64,000 bases of DNA, taken from contig PNKV01000006.1 of the NCBI GenBank assembly GCA_013822685.1, forward strand, positions 159,803 through 223,802, given 5' to 3'. Positions 18,039 to 25,730 of this stretch are shown here, in pieces; within the stretch, counting starts at the first letter, position 1, and each line of letters begins with the position of its first letter. The position numbers and the translations under genes are program-made. Under the pieces are notes generated by a model, which made no database searches, was not told where the DNA came from, and saw only the letters and a list, made by a program, of their open reading frames with translations. The DNA comes from Leptothrix sp. (in: b-proteobacteria). GTDB lineage: Bacteria > Pseudomonadota > Gammaproteobacteria > Burkholderiales > Burkholderiaceae_C.

Positions 18039-18430
18039 GCGCGCACAACGACACCGCGGCGCACGGCGCCCACCACCACGATCATCATCACGATGATGGC
18101 AACCACGGCTCCCTGAGGGACTACACCATCGGCTTCGTGCTGTCGGTGATCCTGACGGCCATTCCGTTCTGGCTCGTCATGGGCAAGGTGTTCAACGATT
18201 CAAGCACCACGGCCCTGGTCATCCTGGGCTTCGCGGCCGTGCAGATCGTGGTCCACATGATCTATTTCCTGCACATGAACGCGCGCTCTGAAGGTGGCTG
18301 GAACATGCTGGCCCTCATCTTCACGATCGTGCTGGTGGTGATCACCTTGGCGGGCTCCTTGTGGGTGATGTTCCACATGAACGCCAACATGATGCCCATG
18401 TCGATCCACGAGATGAAGAACATGCCTTGA
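18035..18430 (+). CDS. cyoD: Ubiquinol oxidase subunit IV (CyoD), histidine-rich N-terminus
   Basis: This 131-residue small subunit has three hydrophobic helices (about 33-52, 60-80, 92-112) matching Cyo[19 protein letters not shown] and [13 protein letters not shown]. The ATG overlapping the cyoC stop (ATGA) is preferred over an upstream in-frame start that would run through cyoC. The first 25 residues contain nine histidines, including HHHDHHHDD, more than in E. coli CyoD. This could bind metal but may be incidental. It is an assembly factor and accessory subunit of the quinol oxidase. Confidence 0.94.
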   Translation: MSAHNDTAAHGAHHHDHHHDDGNHGSLRDYTIGFVLSVILTAIPFWLVMGKVFNDSSTTALVILGFAAVQIVVHMIYFLHMNARSEGGWNMLALIFTIVLVVITLAGSLWVMFHMNANMMPMSIHEMKNMP

Positions 18431-18450
18431 GGCCTGTGGACCAAACCGCG

Positions 18451-19221
18451 ATGGGTGACGTAGACACTCAGCGGCGTGGTCCGCGCTCAAGAACCTGGCT
18501 GGCCGCCTTGGCGGTCATCGCCGCCCTGGTGTTCACCGGCTTTGCCGCGCTGGGCGCCTGGCAAGTCAAGCGCCTGTTCTGGAAGCTTGACCTGATCGAA
18601 AAAGTTGACCAGCGTGTGAACGCGCCAGCGGTGGCGGCCCCCGGGCCGGCCCAATGGCCGCAACTCACCGCGGCCAACGACGAGTACCGCCACGTGCGGG
18701 CCACCGGCACCTTCCTGCATGAGCACGAAACCCTGGTCCAAGCCGTCACGGCCTTGGGCAGTGGCTTCTGGGTCATGACCCCACTCAAGTTGGCGGACGG
18801 CACGGTGCTGCTGGTCAACCGGGGCTTCGCCCCCCCTGAGCGCCGTGCCCGCGCCACTCGCCAGGCCAGCGAAACCTCTTCGACCACTTCCGTCATCGGC
18901 CTGCTGCGCATGAGCGAGCCGTCTGGCGCTTTTCTTCGTCGCAACGACCCGGCGGCCCAACGCTGGTATTCGCGCGATGTGCAGGCGATTGCCGCAGCGC
19001 GGGGCTTGGGCACGGTCGCGCCTTATTTCGTGGACGCGCAAGCCAACCGAGCCCAGGAATGGCCCGTGGGAGGGCTGACGGTGATTGCCTTCCAGAACAA
19101 CCACCTGGTGTACGCCGTCACCTGGTTTGCCTTGGCCTTGATGGTCTTGGGGGCGGCCTGGTATGTCTGGCGCGACGAGCAAAAAGGCCGTCAGCACCAA
19201 ACCGATCAGAATGCGGACTAG
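18451..19221 (+). CDS. SURF1 family oxidase assembly protein
   Basis: This 256-residue protein has the SURF1 plan. There is one helix near the N-terminus (about 19-40), a periplasmic domain with RATGTFLHEHETLV and PLKLADGTVLLVNRGF, and a C-terminal helix after NNHLVYAVTWFALALMV. SURF1 proteins help deliver haem a to haem-copper oxidases. It directly follows cyoD, so it probably serves this quinol oxidase, as Surf1q does for the Paracoccus ba3 oxidase. An in-frame GTG at 18436 is an alternative start. It is followed by regB, whose start lies 19 bp beyond the stop. Confidence 0.88.
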   Translation: MGDVDTQRRGPRSRTWLAALAVIAALVFTGFAALGAWQVKRLFWKLDLIEKVDQRVNAPAVAAPGPAQWPQLTAANDEYRHVRATGTFLHEHETLVQAVTALGSGFWVMTPLKLADGTVLLVNRGFAPPERRARATRQASETSSTTSVIGLLRMSEPSGAFLRRNDPAAQRWYSRDVQAIAAARGLGTVAPYFVDAQANRAQEWPVGGLTVIAFQNNHLVYAVTWFALALMVLGAAWYVWRDEQKGRQHQTDQNAD

Positions 19222-19240
19222 TTCGACGACGAAAGCACCG

Positions 19241-20593
19241 ATGTCAAGCCAGACCGAACCGCCGGTGATCGACGGAAGCCCGCCACCGACTGCGGCCAAG
19301 GTGCGAGGCGTCAACCACGCCACCGGGCTGAAAAACATGCAGCTGCTGATCCAGCTGCGCTGGATCGCGGTCGTGGGGCAGATCGTCACCATTGCCGTGG
19401 CGCATTTTGCCTATGGCATGCAGCTGCCCCTCAAGCACATGTTGACGGTGCTGGCCTGCCTGATGGCCTTCAACGTGGCCAGCCAGTTGCATTGGCGCGC
19501 CCACCGTGAAGTCACCAATGGCGAGCTGTTTTTCGCACTGCTGGTCGATGTCAGCATGCTGACCTTTCAGCTTTACCTCAGCGGTGGCGCCACCAATCCT
19601 TTCGCCTTTCTCTACCTGCTGCAGCTGACCTTGGCCGCCCTGCTGCTGGAGGCCTGGTCCACCTGGACCATCTTCGCCATCACCGCCACCTGCTTTGCCA
19701 GCCTGGCCTTGTTCGGCGTGCCCTTGTCATTCCCGCAGGATCAGAACCAGGGCCTGTTCAGCCCTTACATGCAAGGCATGCTGATCTGCTTTGCGCTCAA
19801 CGCCGCGCTGCTGGTGATCTTCATCACGCGCATCAGCATCAACTTGCGCAAACGCGATGCACGCCTGGCGAACCTGCGGCAACGCGCGGCCGAAGAAGAG
19901 CACATCGTGCGCATGGGCCTGTTGGCCACGGGTGCCGCGCATGAACTGGGCACCCCTTTGGCCACGCTGGCCGTCATCCTGGGCGATTGGGCGCGCCTGC
20001 CCTCCTTCACGTCCGACCCGGAGCTGCTGCAGGAAGTCGACGAAATGCAAGCCCAGGTTCAGCGCTGCAAAGCCATCGTGAGTGGCATCTTGTTGTCAGC
20101 CGGCGAAGCGCGGGGCGAGTCGTCAGAAAAAACCACCGTCTGCACGTTCATGGACGAACTGGTGGACGAGTGGCGCTCGACGCGGCCCGCCAACGCTTTT
20201 GTCTACGACAACCGGTTTGGCCAGGATCTGACCATGGTGTCTGACTCGGCCTTGAAGCAGACCATCTGCAATGTGCTGGACAATGCACTGGAGGCTTCTC
20301 CCCATCTGAAGCTCGAGGTCACGCGCGATGCCGACACCTTGAGCGTCACCGTCACAGACAACGGCCCCGGTTTCGGCCCCGCCATGCTGGCCAACTTCGG
20401 CAAGCCCTACCAGTCCAGCAAAGGGCGCCCTGGCCGGGGCCTGGGTTTGTTCCTGGCGGTGAACGTGGCACGCACGCTCGGGGGCAGCCTCACCGCGCGC
20501 AACCGGGCCGGGGGTGGCGCGGTCGTGACCCTGAGCCTGCCCCTGTCCGCCATCACTTTTGAGGAAGACGAAGCCCATGGAAGAAGCAGCTGA
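19241..20593 (+). CDS. regB: Redox-sensing histidine kinase RegB/PrrB/ActS
   Basis: This 450-residue membrane kinase has six hydrophobic segments in the first 200 residues. The ubiquinone-binding heptamer GGATNPF is at 115-121, the H-box GAAHELGTPLAT (H234), and a cysteine (C276, QRCKAIV) at the place of the redox-active RegB cysteine. The ATPase domain has N-box VLDNALEAS and G-boxes DNGPGFG and GRGLGLF. RegB autophosphorylates when quinone and thiol state report low oxygen. Upstream ATGs (19163, 19211) lie inside SURF1; 19241 gives a normal N-terminus. It overlaps regA by 17 bp. Confidence 0.94.
   Translation: MSSQTEPPVIDGSPPPTAAKVRGVNHATGLKNMQLLIQLRWIAVVGQIVTIAVAHFAYGMQLPLKHMLTVLACLMAFNVASQLHWRAHREVTNGELFFALLVDVSMLTFQLYLSGGATNPFAFLYLLQLTLAALLLEAWSTWTIFAITATCFASLALFGVPLSFPQDQNQGLFSPYMQGMLICFALNAALLVIFITRISINLRKRDARLANLRQRAAEEEHIVRMGLLATGAAHELGTPLATLAVILGDWARLPSFTSDPELLQEVDEMQAQVQRCKAIVSGILLSAGEARGESSEKTTVCTFMDELVDEWRSTRPANAFVYDNRFGQDLTMVSDSALKQTICNVLDNALEASPHLKLEVTRDADTLSVTVTDNGPGFGPAMLANFGKPYQSSKGRPGRGLGLFLAVNVARTLGGSLTARNRAGGGAVVTLSLPLSAITFEEDEAHGRSS
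19583..19603 (+). other. regB: Quinone-binding motif codons in regB
   Basis: Codons for GGATNPF, the GGxxNPF ubiquinone-sensing motif of RegB-type kinases, between the third and fourth membrane segments. Confidence 0.85.
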
Positions 20594-21119
20594 GCGCGTG
20601 CTGCTCATCGTTGAAGACGACGCGGCATTTGCCCGAACGCTCGGCCGTTCGTTCGAGCGGCGTGGCTATGAAGTCATGCTCGCGTCCAGCCTGGAAGGGA
20701 TGACCGAGTTGCTGCAACAGCGCACGCCAGGCTATGCCGTCGTGGACCTGAAGCTCAACAGCGAAGCGTCCGGCCTGGCCTGCGTGCAAAAGCTCAACGC
20801 ACACGATCCCGACATGCTGATCGTGGTCCTGACCGGGTTCGCCAGCATCGCGACGGCGGTCGAGGCCATCAAGCTGGGCGCTTGCCATTACCTGGCCAAG
20901 CCCTCCAACACGGACGACATCGAAGCCGCCTTCGGCCGCGCCGAGGGCGACACCGAGGTCGGCCTGACCAACCGTTCCACCTCGATCAAAACGCTGGAGT
21001 GGGAGCGCATCCACGAGATCCTGGCCGAAACCGGTTTCAACATCTCCGAGACCGCGCGCCGGCTGGGCATGCACCGGCGCACCCTGGCGCGCAAGCTGGG
21101 CAAGCAGCAGGTCAAGTAA
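20577..21119 (+). CDS. regA: Redox response regulator RegA/PrrA/ActR
   Basis: This 180-residue two-domain regulator has a receiver with acidic pocket VEDD (13-15), phosphoacceptor D57 in YAVVDLKL and K in YLAKPSN. The short Fis-type helix-turn-helix at the C-terminus (NISETARRLGMHRRTLARKL) is the RegA signature. It controls aerobic/anaerobic energy genes on the signal from RegB. The ATG at 20577, preceded by GAGGA, lies inside the end of regB, giving a 17-bp overlap. Being behind cyoABCD-SURF1 suggests that the oxidase and its redox regulator are co-expressed. Confidence 0.94.
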   Translation: MEEAAERVLLIVEDDAAFARTLGRSFERRGYEVMLASSLEGMTELLQQRTPGYAVVDLKLNSEASGLACVQKLNAHDPDMLIVVLTGFASIATAVEAIKLGACHYLAKPSNTDDIEAAFGRAEGDTEVGLTNRSTSIKTLEWERIHEILAETGFNISETARRLGMHRRTLARKLGKQQVK

Positions 21120-21125
21120 GCCCAA

Positions 21126-21140
21126 GAAACACCGTGTTTC
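21126..21140 (+). other. Short stem-loop after regA
   Basis: Perfect 6-bp inverted repeat GAAACA-CCG-TGTTTC seven bases past the regA stop, without a T-tract. It could be a weak terminator or an mRNA 3'-end element. Confidence 0.3.
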
Positions 21141-21195
21141 ATGCGGCTGGACGTGATTGGATAGCATAGGGGTTCCACCAAGGAGGCCCTAGCGC

Positions 21196-22782
21196 ATGCA
21201 ACGACGTCACTTCATCCAGACCGCCGCAGCCCTTGCCGCCGCTGGCATCTCCATGCCGAACCTGATGGCAGCGGAGCGGGCAGGCGCGGTCAGCAAACTC
21301 GGCAAACCCCAGGCTTTCAGTTATGCGTGGCTGAAGGGGCAAGCCAGCATGTTGGCCGGGCAGGCCTGGCGCCCGCCCACCACCCGTGTGCCCGATGAGC
21401 TTACCCAGCTGGATTGGGACCAGTACCAATCGATCGGTTACCACGATCAACACGCCTTGTGGGCCAAGCAAAAGCGGCGCTTCGAGGTGAAGTTCTTCCA
21501 CCTGGGCCGCGGCTTCACCGCGCCAGTGCACATGCACGAGGTGATCGATGGCCAAGCGCAAGAGTTGGCCTACGACCCCAGCATGTTCGATTACGGCAAA
21601 AGCGGCGTGAAGGGCGCTCGCCTGCCCAAGGACCTGGGCTTCGCGGGCTTTCGGGTCAACTTCCACACCGACTGGAAGCGTGATGTGGCGGCCTTCCTGG
21701 GCGCCAGCTACTTCCGCGCCGTGGGGGGCGAAGGGCAATACGGCCTGTCCACCCGCGGCCTGGCCATCGACTGCGGCGCCGAGCGCCCTGAAGAATTCCC
21801 GGTGTTCACCTCGTATTGGCTGGAGCGCCCCGCCCCCAACTCATCCACGCTCACGGTTTATGGCCTGCTCGATTCGCCCAGCGTGGCCGGCGCTTACCGC
21901 TTCGACATCCATCCCGGCGAGATGATGGTGATGGACGTGGACGCGGCCCTGTACCCCCGCAAGCCGATCGAGCGCCTGGGCATTGCGCCATTGACCAGCA
22001 TGTTCCAGCACGGCGAAAACGATCACCGCATGGCCAACGATTGGCGCGCCGAGATCCATGACTCGGATGGCTTGGCCATGTGGAGCGGCAACGGCGAATG
22101 GATCTGGCGTCCGGTCACCAACCCGGCGGGGCTGCGCTTCAGCTCTTACGCAGACGAGAACCCGCGTGGCTTTGGCTTGCTGCAGCGTGATCGCCAGTTT
22201 GACCACTACCAGGACGATGGGGTGTTCTATGAACGCCGCCCCAGCTTGTGGGTAGAGCCCAAGGCGGGTTGGGGCAAAGGCGCGGTGCAGTTGGTGGAAC
22301 TGCCCACCGACGACGAGACCAACGACAACATCGTCGCCTTCTGGAACCCGGAAGCCAAGCTGCAGCCTGGGCAGGAACGCCTGTTCAGCTACCGCCTGCA
22401 TTGGGGCGCCAGGCCGCCCGCGCAACCCACCGCCGCGCAGGTGGTGGCCACGCGCACCGGCATCGGCGGCGTGGTCGGCCAAAAGCGCAAGTATTTTTCG
22501 TGGCGCTTCGTGGTGGACTTTGCAGGAGGCGACCTGCCCATGCTGCGCGAAGGCGCGAAGGTGGAGCCCGTGATCACCGTGTCACGGGGGCAAGTGGAGA
22601 TCACCTCGGCGCGGCCCTTGAGCTCGATCAACGGTTACCGCGCCATGTTTGACCTGCGCCCCGTCGATGACAGCACGGCCCCGGTGGAATTGCGCCTTTA
22701 CCTGAGCTACAACGGCCAGCCCATGAGCGAGACCTGGCTTTACCAATGGACGCCACCACCGGCGGCTCAGCGCCGGGTGTGA
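21196..22782 (+). CDS. opgD: Periplasmic glucan biosynthesis protein OpgD (Tat-exported)
   Basis: This 528-residue protein belongs to the OpgG/OpgD family that shapes osmoregulated periplasmic glucans, with a large beta-sandwich catalytic-like domain. The N-terminus MQRRHFIQTAAALAAAGIS is a twin-arginine signal, which distinguishes OpgD from Sec-exported OpgG. Family stretches include SYFRAVGGEGQYGLSTRGLA and FSSYADENPRGFGLLQRDR. No opgH or opgG is nearby, so the synthase is elsewhere. A good ribosome-binding sequence (AAGGAGG) precedes the ATG. It is convergent with the anti-sigma gene, 16 bp apart. Confidence 0.93.
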   Translation: MQRRHFIQTAAALAAAGISMPNLMAAERAGAVSKLGKPQAFSYAWLKGQASMLAGQAWRPPTTRVPDELTQLDWDQYQSIGYHDQHALWAKQKRRFEVKFFHLGRGFTAPVHMHEVIDGQAQELAYDPSMFDYGKSGVKGARLPKDLGFAGFRVNFHTDWKRDVAAFLGASYFRAVGGEGQYGLSTRGLAIDCGAERPEEFPVFTSYWLERPAPNSSTLTVYGLLDSPSVAGAYRFDIHPGEMMVMDVDAALYPRKPIERLGIAPLTSMFQHGENDHRMANDWRAEIHDSDGLAMWSGNGEWIWRPVTNPAGLRFSSYADENPRGFGLLQRDRQFDHYQDDGVFYERRPSLWVEPKAGWGKGAVQLVELPTDDETNDNIVAFWNPEAKLQPGQERLFSYRLHWGARPPAQPTAAQVVATRTGIGGVVGQKRKYFSWRFVVDFAGGDLPMLREGAKVEPVITVSRGQVEITSARPLSSINGYRAMFDLRPVDDSTAPVELRLYLSYNGQPMSETWLYQWTPPPAAQRRV

Positions 22783-22798
22783 CGGCGCAAAGGCCAGC

Positions 22799-23542
22799 CT
22801 ACAGCGCCACGGTGCGGCCCACGTACAAGATCGGGCCGGTGGGCCGCCCGATGGGCGAGCCATTCTCAGGCTCCAGGGTGATCTCGAACAACTGTTGAGC
22901 ACCCACGCCAGGCAGCCGCGACACCGGCAACTCCAACGGCTGGCCCGCCTTCACCAAGCCCAATGAGGTGGGGCCGGCAGCGCCTTGCGGCTTGGTCCAG
23001 AACTGCAGCGCACGGCCTGCGGGCACCACACCCGTCTGCCCCATGGGCAGCAAGCGCACCGTGCCGCCTGCATGCACCTCGACCACCCAGCCTGTGCTTT
23101 GATCCTGGGGGCTTTGCAGCACGGCCAGGTAGCGCGCACCTGGCTCTTGGCCTGGCAGGCCCGCGCCTTGGTTCACCAGCAACACCGCCATGACCAGGCA
23201 GACGGCCAGAGCCAAACCACTGACGCCTTGCCACAAGCCCAAGCGCTGCCACCAGGGCGCGCGGCTCGGGGTGCTTTCAGCGCGGGCAGGCCGGGGCATG
23301 GCGGCGGCCATGGCACTCAGCGTGGCGTCGATGCGTTGCCACAGCTGCGCGCGTGGGGCCGCAGGTGCGGCTTGGGCGCTCAAGCTCAACAACTGGTCTT
23401 GCCAGGCATAGACCTCGGAGTGCAATGCAGGGTCTTGCGCCAAGGCAGCTTGGAAAGCCACTTTGTCTTCTTCGCTCAAGGTGCCCAACACGTACTCGCC
23501 CGTGGTGGCCACCCGGCTTTCAGGGTCCTGAAGGTTGATCAC
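22799..23542 (-). CDS. Anti-sigma factor, RskA type
   Basis: The protein (247 aa) starts with INLQDPESRVATTGEYVLGTL, the N-terminal anti-sigma domain typical of RskA-like regulators of SigK. A single transmembrane helix (about 105-130, LALAVCLVMAVLLVN) and a periplasmic C-terminal domain follow. I place the start at GTG 23542: it overlaps the sigma stop as GTGA and has AAGGAG eight bases upstream. An ATG at 23584 would overlap the sigma gene by 46 bp. It binds and silences the sigma factor encoded just upstream until an envelope signal triggers release. Confidence 0.9.
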   Translation of the reverse strand: MINLQDPESRVATTGEYVLGTLSEEDKVAFQAALAQDPALHSEVYAWQDQLLSLSAQAAPAAPRAQLWQRIDATLSAMAAAMPRPARAESTPSRAPWWQRLGLWQGVSGLALAVCLVMAVLLVNQGAGLPGQEPGARYLAVLQSPQDQSTGWVVEVHAGGTVRLLPMGQTGVVPAGRALQFWTKPQGAAGPTSLGLVKAGQPLELPVSRLPGVGAQQLFEITLEPENGSPIGRPTGPILYVGRTVAL

Positions 23543-24111
23543 GCCATGCACTCCTTCAGGCTGTTCAGGCTGCGGCGAATCCATGACTTCACCGTGCCCA
23601 AGGGGGTTTGCAGCCGCTCGGCAATCTGCTCATGGGTGTAGCCGTCTACAAAAGCGTGCACCACGCAAGCCCTTCTCGCTTCGTCCAAACGCTGCAGGCA
23701 GCGCTCCAGGCTGTCGCTGTCCAGGCCCCGCTCGCTGGCCGTGTCTTGCACCGCCTGCTGCTGGTCCGACAACTCGGCCAGGTCGACCGGGTCAAGCGCC
23801 TGCATGCGGCCCGGATGGCGCACCTCTTTGAGTGCGCGGTGGCGCACCACCGTGTACAGCCAGCCTCGCGCCGAACCCAGCTCAGGCCGGTAGGTGGAGG
23901 CGTCTTGCCAGACTTGCAGGAAAGCGTCGTGCAGCACATCTTCGGCCAGCTCGCGGTCTCGCACGATGCGCAAGGCCACGCCAAGCAACCAGCGCGCCTC
24001 GCGCTCGTACAAGGCGCGCATGGCGAAGCGCTCGCCACGCGCGCAAGCGAGCAAGGCAGCTTCGTAGTCAAAAGGTGTGGGGTCGGCGTTCAGCATGCGC
24101 TCAATGTACAT
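23539..24111 (-). CDS. ECF RNA polymerase sigma factor, SigK-like
   Basis: This 190-residue sigma-70 family protein has region 2 (RDRELAEDVLHDAFLQVWQ and GSARGWLYTVVRHRAL) and region 4 (YTHEQIAERLQTPLGTVKSW). It directs polymerase to its own regulon under control of the membrane anti-sigma encoded immediately downstream. It follows the DUF3455 lipoprotein gene by 31 bp on the same strand, so the three probably form one unit. A second in-frame ATG six codons in (MLNADP) is an alternative start. Confidence 0.94.
   Translation of the reverse strand: MYIERMLNADPTPFDYEAALLACARGERFAMRALYEREARWLLGVALRIVRDRELAEDVLHDAFLQVWQDASTYRPELGSARGWLYTVVRHRALKEVRHPGRMQALDPVDLAELSDQQQAVQDTASERGLDSDSLERCLQRLDEARRACVVHAFVDGYTHEQIAERLQTPLGTVKSWIRRSLNSLKECMA
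23551..23556 (-). promoter_or_regulatory. Ribosome-binding site deciding the anti-sigma GTG start
   Basis: AAGGAG on the minus strand, eight bases before GTG at 23542, inside the end of the sigma gene. It supports the coupled GTG start over the upstream ATG. Confidence 0.65.
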
Positions 24112-24142
24112 GCCACGCCGGCACCACTGCTTTTGACTGAGC

Positions 24143-24706
24143 TCAAGCGGCTTTCCAGAAGATGTAGTCGGCCTGGTACTTCACCACTTCCTTGCGGCCC
24201 ACGGCGCCGCCATCGCACATGCTCGCGGGCGCCACACCACCTTGCGTGGCCACGCGCTGCACATAGGTGATGCCGCTCATGGCGCCCGAGCCCATGGCCG
24301 GGTTGGCCTTCACGAGTTGCGATGGGATGTTGCCCATGCCTGCGGGCGCCACAGCCACTTGCGTGCCAGTGATCTTGGAGCCGTCCAGCGCGGCCCAGGT
24401 GGCGGGAGGACCAAAGTAGGTGCCCAGCTTGGCGCCACTGCGGCTCATCAGGTCAGCTTGCGGCCCAACGAACACCCAGGCAAAGGCGCCCGGCGCATCG
24501 GCCTTGGCGCGGCATTCGTAGGTGATCTCGCCCACGCCCACGCTTTGCAGGGCGACCTGGTTGCCCATGGGCACCTTGACAGCGTCTGGCAGGCCATCCT
24601 GGCTGAAAGGCTTGTCCATGGCCTTGGGCGACATGCTGGAGCATGCGGACAACAAGGCAACGCAGGCCAGGGCCAGGGTGGTGGTGGTACGGGTTTGCAT
24701 GCTCAT
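24143..24706 (-). CDS. DUF3455 family lipoprotein
   Basis: This 187-residue exported protein has a lipoprotein signal with lipobox LSAC (about 19-22). The DUF3455 core is recognisable in ALQSVGVGEITYECR, the central GPPATW.ALDGS, and the C-terminal QADYIFWKA. The function of this family is not known. It is the first gene of the unit DUF3455-sigma-anti-sigma, so it may be both an envelope component and a target of the sigma factor. The upstream region is shared with the divergent sigma-54 promoter of the amino-acid transporter. Confidence 0.85.
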   Translation of the reverse strand: MSMQTRTTTTLALACVALLSACSSMSPKAMDKPFSQDGLPDAVKVPMGNQVALQSVGVGEITYECRAKADAPGAFAWVFVGPQADLMSRSGAKLGTYFGPPATWAALDGSKITGTQVAVAPAGMGNIPSQLVKANPAMGSGAMSGITYVQRVATQGGVAPASMCDGGAVGRKEVVKYQADYIFWKAA

Positions 24707-24740
24707 GAGAAAGCTCCTTCAACAATCGTGGGTTTTGATG

Positions 24741-24761
24741 GGTGTGGCCGAGGCTCACACC
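24741..24761. promoter_or_regulatory. Inverted repeat upstream of the sigma-54 promoter
   Basis: GGTGTG (24741-24746) is mirrored by CACACC (24756-24761), with inner GCC/GGC extending the symmetry. It lies about 62 bp upstream of the -24 element, a place where enhancer-binding activators of sigma-54 promoters can sit. The binding protein is unknown. Confidence 0.4.
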
Positions 24762-24822
24762 AGGTACTGGCCACGAAGGATGCGCTTGGATGCACAGGGA
24801 TGGGATTTATTTTTAAAAACAA

Positions 24823-24838
24823 TGGCACGGCAGTTGCA
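24823..24838 (+). promoter_or_regulatory. Sigma-54 (RpoN) promoter of the amino-acid ABC transporter
   Basis: TGGCACG-GCAG-TTGCA matches the -24/-12 consensus (TGGCACG-N4-TTGCW) at every position, with GG and GC ten bases apart. The start of transcription should be near 24849, about 27 bases before the substrate-binding protein ATG at 24876. Confidence 0.8.
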
Positions 24839-24875
24839 TGGATCGCAGGTGCCCGCCCGACCTGGAGTCCTTTTG

Positions 24876-25724
24876 ATGAACCGCCATCGTCCCACCGACC
24901 CCTCACGCCGCCGAGCCCTGGCCGCACTGTCCTTGCCCCTGGCCCCCTGGGCGCTCATGGGCACAGTGAGTGCCGCCACCCTGGAAGAAGTCCGCAAGCG
25001 CGGCTACCTGGTCGTGGTCACCGAAGACGATTTCAAACCTTTCGAGTTCATCAAGGATGGCAAGCCCACCGGCTTTGACAACGAGATGATCGAGGCGCTG
25101 CGCAAGTACGCCCCTTTCGGGATCCGCCAGGAGATCGTGCCTTGGACCGGCCTGCTGGCAGGCGTCGCCACTGGCAAATACGACATCGCCATCACCGCCG
25201 CGCTCATCACCAAGGAGCGCACGCAATCGCTGGATTTCGCCAGCCCCATCGCCGATGCCACGCACTACTACGTCAAGCGCAAAAGCGATGCCTCGATCAA
25301 GTCGATCAAAGACCTGAACGGCAAACGGATCGGTGTGCAAGGCGGCAGCGCCATGCTGGCCCGGCTGCCCGAGCTGGCGGCCATGCTGGCCAAGACCGGC
25401 GGCACGCTGGGCAAGGTCACCGAGTACACCTCTTACCCTGAGGCCTACCAAGACCTGGCCTTGGGACGCACCGACGTGGTCATCAACACCGTCATCAACC
25501 TGAAGTCGCTGGCCACCGAGAAGCCGGCCGTGTTCGAGTTGGGCCAGGCCGTGTCCGGCAAGTCCTACCCGGGCTGGGCGGTGAAGAAAGGCAATGGCGA
25601 GTTGTTGAAGTTCATCAACGAATTCATCGCCAAGCAAAAGGCCAATGGCACGATGCCCGCGCTGCAAAAGAAGTGGTTCGGCGAAGCGTTTGACCTCCCG
25701 GCATCGTTCACCCCCGAAGTCTGA
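24876..25724 (+). CDS. Amino-acid ABC transporter substrate-binding protein
   Basis: This 282-residue periplasmic protein of the SBP_bac_3 family has an RRR-containing signal (PSRRRALAALSLPLAPWALM), then VRKRGYLVVVTEDDFKPFEF. Further family stretches are GFDNEMIEALRKYAP, LLAGVATGKYDIAITAALIT and GKRIGVQGGSAML. It binds a polar amino acid and hands it to the two permeases encoded next. The ATG at 24876 is preceded by GGAG and lies just behind the consensus sigma-54 promoter; an in-frame start further upstream would cross that promoter. The exact amino acid is not readable. Confidence 0.92.
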   Translation: MNRHRPTDPSRRRALAALSLPLAPWALMGTVSAATLEEVRKRGYLVVVTEDDFKPFEFIKDGKPTGFDNEMIEALRKYAPFGIRQEIVPWTGLLAGVATGKYDIAITAALITKERTQSLDFASPIADATHYYVKRKSDASIKSIKDLNGKRIGVQGGSAMLARLPELAAMLAKTGGTLGKVTEYTSYPEAYQDLALGRTDVVINTVINLKSLATEKPAVFELGQAVSGKSYPGWAVKKGNGELLKFINEFIAKQKANGTMPALQKKWFGEAFDLPASFTPEV

Positions 25725-25730
25725 CGCCGC

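Noticed and set aside
23542..23584. Longer start (ATG 23584) for the anti-sigma factor
   Set aside because: The extra residues would overlap the sigma gene by 46 bp, while GTG 23542 has AAGGAG at ideal spacing and a GTGA coupling.
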